Positions 14,383 through 18,930 of a stretch of 18,930 nt of DNA are shown here, piece by piece. The DNA is from Pseudomonadota bacterium (lineage in GTDB: Bacteria > Pseudomonadota > Alphaproteobacteria > Rhizobiales > Beijerinckiaceae): assembly GCA_023423995.1 (NCBI GenBank), contig JAFAEL010000224.1:1-18930 (forward strand), given 5' to 3'. The stretch's first letter is position 1. Every line of letters starts with the position of its first letter. A program made the translations under genes and the position numbers. Under the pieces are notes generated by a model. That model worked only from the letters and a program-made list of their open reading frames with translations, ran no database searches and was not told the DNA's origin.

Positions 14383-15719
14383 CCCAAAGCCTCACTGAGC
14401 AACTCCTCCCGGTCCTCCGTCGGCCGATCCCGACCGACGTGCGCCGCCGGGCGGCGCTCCATGTCCTGGACTGGATCGGTTGCGCCTCTCTCGGCGCCAC
14501 GACGGAGGTCGGGCGCGTGTTCGGGGCGGATGCACGCGGCTGGGGCCCCGGTCGGGCAGCCGTGCTCGGTGGCACCCGCCATCCCGGCCGCGCCGCTGCC
14601 TTTGCCAATGGTGCGTTCGGCAACGTGTTCGAGATGGACGACCTCCATAAGGAGGCGATCGCACATCCGGGTCCGGTCGTCGTGCCGGCTGCGCTGGCCG
14701 CCGCCGAGGCCGCAGGCGCGACCGGGCCGGCATTTCTCGACGCCGTGGTGCGCGGCTACGAGGCCATGATCCGGCTGGGCCGCTCGATGGGGCCAGGCCA
14801 CTACCGGCATTTCCATCCCACCGCCACCTGCGGCGCCTTCGGTGCTGCGGCGGCAGTAGGCGACATCCTCGGCCTCGACGACGCCGCGCTCGTATCCGCC
14901 CTTGGCAACGCAGCAACCCAGGCGGCCGGGCTTTGGCAGTGCCGGCACGAGCCGGTCATGACCAAGCAACTGCACACCGCAAGGGCGGCGGAAGCGGGTT
15001 ATGCCGCCGCAACGCTGGCAGCGAGTGGGCTCACCGGCCCGCGATACATCCTGGAGGGTACGCAGGGCCTCTTCGCGGCGATGGCGCCCGACGGAGAACC
15101 TGACCGTTTCCTGGCCGATCCGGACGGGCCTTGGCTCGTGACCGAGACAAGTATCAAGCCTTGGGCGGCGTGCCGGCACGCCCATGCAGCGATCGATGCG
15201 GCGCTCTTGCTCCGCGAAGCCTGCGGCTCCCGCCTCCCGGAACGCATCACCGTCCTGACATTCGCCGACGCGATCACCTTCTGCGACCGCCCGGAGCCTC
15301 GAAGCAGCATCGAGGCGCGGTTCAGCCTGCAGCATGCCGTGGCCGTTACACTGCTCGGTGGCCCCCCGCCGCTTGCCGCCTTCGAGAAGGACGGCATCGA
15401 CCAGCCCGACGCCGCCGCCCTCAGACGTCGCGTTCGGGTTCGCCTGGCCGAACCCTATGCCTCGGCCTATCCACGCCGGTTCGGCTCCGGCCTGGAGGCC
15501 GAATTCGCCGACGGTACGACCCTTGCGGCGGCCGCTCCCGATGCGCTCGGCGATCCCGAGAACCCGCTTTCGGAGCACGCCGTCATCGCGAAGGCCCATT
15601 CACTGTTGGAGGCTGCCGGAACGAAGCCTGCAGCTGCGGCAGAGATCGCACGCGCAGTGCTGTCGCTCGCGACCGGCGGTAGCCTCCCCGAACTCACCCG
15701 GCAGCTGCTGCCGAACTAG
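14379..15719 (+). CDS. MmgE/PrpD family protein (second of a pair)
   Basis: Second family member, 446 aa, only loosely similar to its neighbour. It carries the more canonical motifs: LDWIGCASLGATTEVG, FEMDDLHKEAIAHPG (Asp87-Asp88, His90, His96), HFHPTATCGAFGAAAAVG, the lysine K196 with histidine in MTKQLHTARAAEAGYAA, LTGPRYILEGTQGLF and SIKPWAACRHAHAAIDAAL. The GTG start sits in the 4-nt overlap with the first gene, indicating coupled translation and possibly a hetero-oligomer or two successive steps. The expected chemistry is dehydration, decarboxylation or epimerisation of a carboxylic acid; the sequence does not say which. A near-ideal ribosome site for the next gene follows at once. Confidence 0.9.
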   Translation: MTQSLTEQLLPVLRRPIPTDVRRRAALHVLDWIGCASLGATTEVGRVFGADARGWGPGRAAVLGGTRHPGRAAAFANGAFGNVFEMDDLHKEAIAHPGPVVVPAALAAAEAAGATGPAFLDAVVRGYEAMIRLGRSMGPGHYRHFHPTATCGAFGAAAAVGDILGLDDAALVSALGNAATQAAGLWQCRHEPVMTKQLHTARAAEAGYAAATLAASGLTGPRYILEGTQGLFAAMAPDGEPDRFLADPDGPWLVTETSIKPWAACRHAHAAIDAALLLREACGSRLPERITVLTFADAITFCDRPEPRSSIEARFSLQHAVAVTLLGGPPPLAAFEKDGIDQPDAAALRRRVRVRLAEPYASAYPRRFGSGLEAEFADGTTLAAAAPDALGDPENPLSEHAVIAKAHSLLEAAGTKPAAAAEIARAVLSLATGGSLPELTRQLLPN

Positions 15720-15735
15720 AACAAGGAGGATTGAG

Positions 15736-16389
15736 ATGCCGATCGCCGGGAAGGGAATGCTGATAACCTGGATGGATGTGGATCCGTCCGAGGAGGCCGA
15801 CTTCAACCTCTGGTACGATCGGGAGCATCTTGCGGAGCGGGTAGCGATCGAGGGCTTCATGGAGGCCCGCCGCTGGATCGCCGTACAGGGGCCGACCAAA
15901 TACTTCTGCACGTACTCGACGGAGACCTTCGAGGTCCTGAGCAGCCCCGCCTATAAGCAGGTCCTGGCAAACCAGACGGCGTGGTCGAACAAGCATATCT
16001 CCCGCTTCCAGAACCCTGGCCGGGTGATCGGACGGATCACGCATAGCCGAGGTCAGGGCCGCGGCGGCGCACTCGGCGTCGTTCGCCTTCGCCCTCCGTC
16101 AGAAGACCGGGACTCCGCTCGCGCGAAACTTCTTCCCCTGCTTGATCCCGGAATGCTTCCGGGCATCATTTCGCTTCACCTGGTGGAAAGCGATCCCGAA
16201 TTATCCAAGACCTTGACCAATGCGGATGCGCCAAATCCGGGTGCCGCGGACTGGTACGTGCTCATCGACGGGACGGACGTGAACGCCATCGCACGGCTGA
16301 TCGAGACGAGGTTCGAGGCAGCGGGCGTTCCTGTCGTCACCACCGGCACCTATCGGCTCTTGTGGGACCTTGCGAAGGGCGAACTCTAA
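15736..16389 (+). CDS. Two-domain dimeric alpha/beta-barrel (DUF4286/EthD-like) protein, function unknown
   Basis: The 217-aa protein appears to consist of two ferredoxin-like alpha/beta halves. The first half contains MLITWMDVDPSEEADFNLWY followed by DREHLAERVAIEGFMEARRW, the pattern of small stress-type barrel proteins with the (N/D)xWYxxEH motif; the second half begins near GALGVVRLRPPSEDRDSARA and ends TGTYRLLWDLAKGEL. Such proteins are often isomerases, cyclases or lactone-handling enzymes in degradative operons, but this one cannot be assigned a reaction. It has a near-consensus ribosome site AAGGAGGA at 15723-15730, 5 nt before the ATG, probably making it well translated. It sits between the PrpD pair and the TRAP transporter, which implies a role in the same carboxylate pathway. 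Confidence 0.75.
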   Translation: MPIAGKGMLITWMDVDPSEEADFNLWYDREHLAERVAIEGFMEARRWIAVQGPTKYFCTYSTETFEVLSSPAYKQVLANQTAWSNKHISRFQNPGRVIGRITHSRGQGRGGALGVVRLRPPSEDRDSARAKLLPLLDPGMLPGIISLHLVESDPELSKTLTNADAPNPGAADWYVLIDGTDVNAIARLIETRFEAAGVPVVTTGTYRLLWDLAKGEL

Positions 16390-16436
16390 GTCGTCGTCAT
16401 CCAGCAACTCTGTCACTTCTATTGTGGAGGGGAAAC

Positions 16437-17417
16437 GTGAGATCCATCAGGGCGATTTTGGCGAGCGTTGGATTATCCTGCGCAATCCTTGCGAGTTCGG
16501 CCGCCTCGGCAGATAAATGGAACATGCCGGTCCGCTCGAACGAGCGTAACTACTTCACGCGCAACATTCAGCAATTTGCGCAGGACGTGAAGCAAGGGAC
16601 GGCCGGCAAGCTCGAGATTGTCGTGCATCCGGAAGACTCGCTCACCAAGCAGCCAGAGGTGAAGCGGGCCGTGCAGACGGCACAAGTCCAGCTCGGCGAG
16701 TTCCTGATGTCGATGCATTCGAACGAGAATGCGGTCTTCGGCGTCGACGCGGTGCCTTTCCTGGCCAGCAACAACGAGGAAAATAGAAAGCTCCTCGCGG
16801 CAGCGCGGCCGTTCATCGAGGAGCGGCTGGCCCGGCAGGGCATCCGCGTTCTGTTCGTGGTGCCGTGGCCGCCGAACTCTTTCTACGCCGGCAAGGAGAT
16901 CAAGTCCGTCGCCGACTTCAAGGGCCTGAAGTTCAGAGCCTTCAACCCGGTCACCGGCCGGCTGGCCGAATTGATGGGCGCCGTCCCGGTCACGGTGCAG
17001 CAATCGGAAGTGCCGCAGGCGTTCTCGACCGGCGTCATCCAGGCGATGATCACCTCGCCGGCCACCGGCGTCGATACGCAGGCCTGGGACTTCGTGAAGT
17101 ATTTCTATGAAGTGAAGGCGATGGCGCCCTGGAACGTCGTCATCGTCAACGAACGCGTGTTCAGCCGATTGGACCAGGCCACGAAGGACGCCGTCCTGGC
17201 CGCGGCGAAATCTGCCGAAGAGCGGGGCTGGGCCTTGCAGGCCGAGGAGACAGGCAAGCTCGTCGAGACCCTCAAGTCCAAGGGCATGGAGGTCCGTCAG
17301 CCCGGTCCGGAGCTGATGAAGGAACTCAAGGCCATTGGGGACAAGCTCATCGAAGAATGGGCAAAGGCGGCTGGCGAAGACGGTCAGAAGATCCTCGCGG
17401 CCTACCGCAAAAGCTGA
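16437..17417 (+). CDS. dctP: TRAP transporter periplasmic solute-binding protein, DctP family
   Basis: Periplasmic receptor that binds an organic acid and hands it to the DctQM membrane complex. The 326-aa product starts MRSIRAILASVGLSCAILAS, with signal cleavage likely after ASA at residue 25. DctP hallmarks include YFTRNIQQFAQDVKQGTAGK, FGVDAVPFLASNNEE and FKGLKFRAFNPVTGRLAELM, where R167 occupies the place of the conserved arginine that clamps the ligand carboxylate. EVPQAFSTGVIQAMITSP is also typical. The GTG at 16437 follows GGAGGGGAA and gives a proper signal peptide; in-frame readings further upstream run into the preceding gene. The gap to the previous gene is 47 nt and dctQ begins 5 nt after the stop. 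Confidence 0.93.
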   Translation: MRSIRAILASVGLSCAILASSAASADKWNMPVRSNERNYFTRNIQQFAQDVKQGTAGKLEIVVHPEDSLTKQPEVKRAVQTAQVQLGEFLMSMHSNENAVFGVDAVPFLASNNEENRKLLAAARPFIEERLARQGIRVLFVVPWPPNSFYAGKEIKSVADFKGLKFRAFNPVTGRLAELMGAVPVTVQQSEVPQAFSTGVIQAMITSPATGVDTQAWDFVKYFYEVKAMAPWNVVIVNERVFSRLDQATKDAVLAAAKSAEERGWALQAEETGKLVETLKSKGMEVRQPGPELMKELKAIGDKLIEEWAKAAGEDGQKILAAYRKS

Positions 17418-17422
17418 AGCGG

Positions 17423-17932
17423 ATGCGCTTTCTCGACAAGCTCTACGCGGCGGGGATCGTCCTCGCCGCGATTTTCATGGCTTTCATTGCGGCCCTGACC
17501 CTCGCACAGGTCGTCGGCCGCTATTTCGGAATGGTGGTGCCGGATGCGGGTGATATCGCCGGCTACGCCATGGCCGGGTCGATTTTCCTGGCCCTGCCGC
17601 ACACGCTTCGCAGTGGCGGGCACATCCGCGTCAACCTGCTTCTGATCCACGTTCCGAGCCGCGCGCGGCGGGCCCTGGAGGTGTGGTGCGTGTCGTTCCT
17701 GTGCCTGATCGGGGCCCTGTTTGCCGCATTCGCGGTCAAGCTGGTGCTCGATTCCTACGAGTTCGGCGACGTCTCGACGGGCATGATGCCGATCCCCCTC
17801 TGGATCCCGCAGCTCTCGATGGCCGTCGGGGCCGTCCTTCTGGAGATTGCCGCGATCGAGGAACTCGCCCGGGTCCTGACGGGGCGCGAGCCAACTTACG
17901 CCCGCGCCGAGGGCGACGGCTTCACCGAATAG
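17423..17932 (+). CDS. dctQ: TRAP transporter small membrane subunit, DctQ family
   Basis: Small integral membrane subunit of the sodium- or proton-driven TRAP transporter. The 169-aa product has four hydrophobic spans: about residues 8-30, 45-62, 85-105 and 125-145. Family features are TLAQVVGRYFG at the end of the first span, DAGDIAGYAMAGSIFLALPH with LRSGGHIRVNLL after it, and the MMPIPLWIPQLSMAVGAVLL segment leading into the last span. The ATG at 17423 lies 5 nt after the dctP stop; a longer frame opens inside dctP and is not credible. Only one nucleotide separates its stop from the dctM start. Confidence 0.9.
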   Translation: MRFLDKLYAAGIVLAAIFMAFIAALTLAQVVGRYFGMVVPDAGDIAGYAMAGSIFLALPHTLRSGGHIRVNLLLIHVPSRARRALEVWCVSFLCLIGALFAAFAVKLVLDSYEFGDVSTGMMPIPLWIPQLSMAVGAVLLEIAAIEELARVLTGREPTYARAEGDGFTE

Positions 17933-17933
17933 G

Positions 17934-18930
17934 ATGAGCATGGACCCGCTTTTCTACAGCCCCGTTCTCGCCCTAGCACTCGTACTCCTCCTCGCCTCCG
18001 GGCTGTGGGTGGCGGTCTCGCTCATCGGCGTGGCGCTTCTCGGCATGCTGCTCTTCGCCGACGCGCCCATCGAGTTGGTCATGCCCTCTTCGATCTGGGG
18101 CGCGGTCAGCAGCTGGACGCTGACCGCCCTTCCGCTCTTCGTGTGGATGGGCGAGATCCTGTTCCGGACGAAGCTGGCGGACGATCTCTTCAATGGCCTC
18201 GCGCCCTGGACGAACCGGCTCCCGGGCCGGCTCATGCACGTGAATGTCATCGGATGCGGCATCTTCGCGGCCGTCAGCGGCTCATCCGCGGCGACTGCGG
18301 CGACGGTCGGACAGATGTCCCTGCCGGAGCTGAAGCGGCGAGGCTACCACGAGGGAACGAGCATCGGCTCGCTCGCTGCTTCCGGTACGCTGGGGCTCCT
18401 GATTCCGCCCTCGATCATCATGATCGTCTACGGCGTATCCGCGAACGTCTCGATCGCCCGCCTGTTCTTGGCCGGCGTGCTGCCGGGCCTCCTCATGATG
18501 GCGCTGTTCATGGGCTACATCATGCTCTGGTCGCTGCTGAACCGGGACAAGATGCCTCCCGCCGAGCCGAGCCTGCCCATGCGCGAGCGGATCAAGCGGC
18601 TGCGCCTGCTGCTGCCGACCGTGCTCCTGATCGTGGCCGTCATCGGCTCGATCTATGGCGGCGTCGCGACCGCGACCGAGGCTGCCACGCTCGGCGTGGT
18701 CGGCTCGCTTCTGGTTGCGCTCTTCTCGGGCAGCCTGACCTGGGAGAACTTCAAGGAGAGCCTCTACGGCGCGACCCGTACCTCCTGCATGATCGGCTTC
18801 ATCATCGCGGCCGCGGCCTTCCTGTCCGTCGTGATGGGGTATGCAGGCATTCCCCGCGCGCTGGCGACCTGGATCGGCACGCTCGAGCTATCGCCGTACG
18901 GCCTCATCTTCTCGCTGACCATCCTTTTCC
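17934..18930 (+). CDS. dctM: TRAP transporter large membrane subunit, DctM family (3' end cut by the window)
   Basis: Large channel-forming subunit of the TRAP transporter. The frame is open from the ATG at 17934 to the window end, giving 332 codons of an expected roughly 425-430, so about the last quarter is missing. Translation reads MSMDPLFYSPVLALALVLLL, then LTALPLFVWMGEILFRTKLA, the family signature region VSGSSAATAATVGQMSLPEL followed by KRRGYHEG, GLLIPPSIIMIVYGVSA and GGVATATEAATLGVVGSLL. An alternative ATG at 17940 has AGGATGAG just ahead. It overlaps nothing and follows dctQ by a single base. Confidence 0.93.
   Translation, partial: MSMDPLFYSPVLALALVLLLASGLWVAVSLIGVALLGMLLFADAPIELVMPSSIWGAVSSWTLTALPLFVWMGEILFRTKLADDLFNGLAPWTNRLPGRLMHVNVIGCGIFAAVSGSSAATAATVGQMSLPELKRRGYHEGTSIGSLAASGTLGLLIPPSIIMIVYGVSANVSIARLFLAGVLPGLLMMALFMGYIMLWSLLNRDKMPPAEPSLPMRERIKRLRLLLPTVLLIVAVIGSIYGGVATATEAATLGVVGSLLVALFSGSLTWENFKESLYGATRTSCMIGFIIAAAAFLSVVMGYAGIPRALATWIGTLELSPYGLIFSLTILF

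Noticed and set aside
1..18930. CRISPR array, transposase, integrase, tRNA or rRNA genes
   Set aside because: No spaced direct repeats, transposase or recombinase motifs, or tRNA/rRNA-like sequence were found on reading both strands.

Overview
The window is GC-rich DNA of alphaproteobacterial character. The genes have strong G/C third positions, GTG starts are common, ATGA/GTGA stop-start overlaps recur, and the layout (Liv-type ABC importer with an IclR regulator, plus a DctPQM TRAP importer) is typical of soil or plant-associated Hyphomicrobiales. That placement is inferred from style only; there is no rRNA, tRNA or other phylogenetic marker. No mobile element, CRISPR array or RNA gene was recognised. 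The region reads as one large catabolic and uptake locus.

Layout. (1) 4-855, minus strand: an IclR-family regulator diverging from everything else. A compact array of GGAA/TTCC half-sites lies between the divergent starts (874-906). (2) 943-5433, plus strand: a complete branched-chain-amino-acid-type ABC importer in the order binding protein, LivH, LivM, LivG, LivF, with a 10-bp GC hairpin after the binding-protein gene. (3) 5450-10524: a class-III PLP aminotransferase of the GSA-aminomutase/beta-amino-acid aminotransferase type, then HyuB and HyuA, the two subunits of an ATP-dependent hydantoinase/oxoprolinase-type enzyme. HyuB and HyuA abut with no gap. (4) 10722-11618: a ketopantoate-reductase-like NADPH oxidoreductase. 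(5) 11729-12622: a six-bladed beta-propeller that appears to retain the arginine, tyrosine and zinc-histidine positions of peptidyl-alpha-hydroxyglycine alpha-amidating lyase (PAL). (6) 12623-12960: a gene-poor stretch with five inverted repeats and a local drop in GC. (7) 12961-18930: two overlapping, dissimilar MmgE/PrpD-family genes, a two-domain alpha/beta-barrel protein, and the DctP, DctQ and (cut by the window edge) DctM subunits of a TRAP transporter.

How it may work together (inference). The IclR protein probably controls the ABC importer and the enzymes behind it. The importer would bring in a nitrogenous cyclic compound such as a hydantoin, lactam or cyclic imide. HyuAB would open the ring at the cost of ATP, the aminotransferase would remove the amine, and the reductase would reduce a resulting oxo acid. 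The PAL-like lyase suggests a carbinolamide (N-acyl-alpha-hydroxyglycine-like) intermediate that breaks into an amide and glyoxylate. The second half looks like an organic-acid module: TRAP import of a carboxylate and its dehydration, isomerisation or decarboxylation by the MmgE/PrpD pair. Importer, ATP-dependent ring opener and class-III aminotransferase together recall the known caprolactam catabolic genes, but the added PAL-like lyase, reductase and PrpD pair make a combination I do not recognise as a described pathway.
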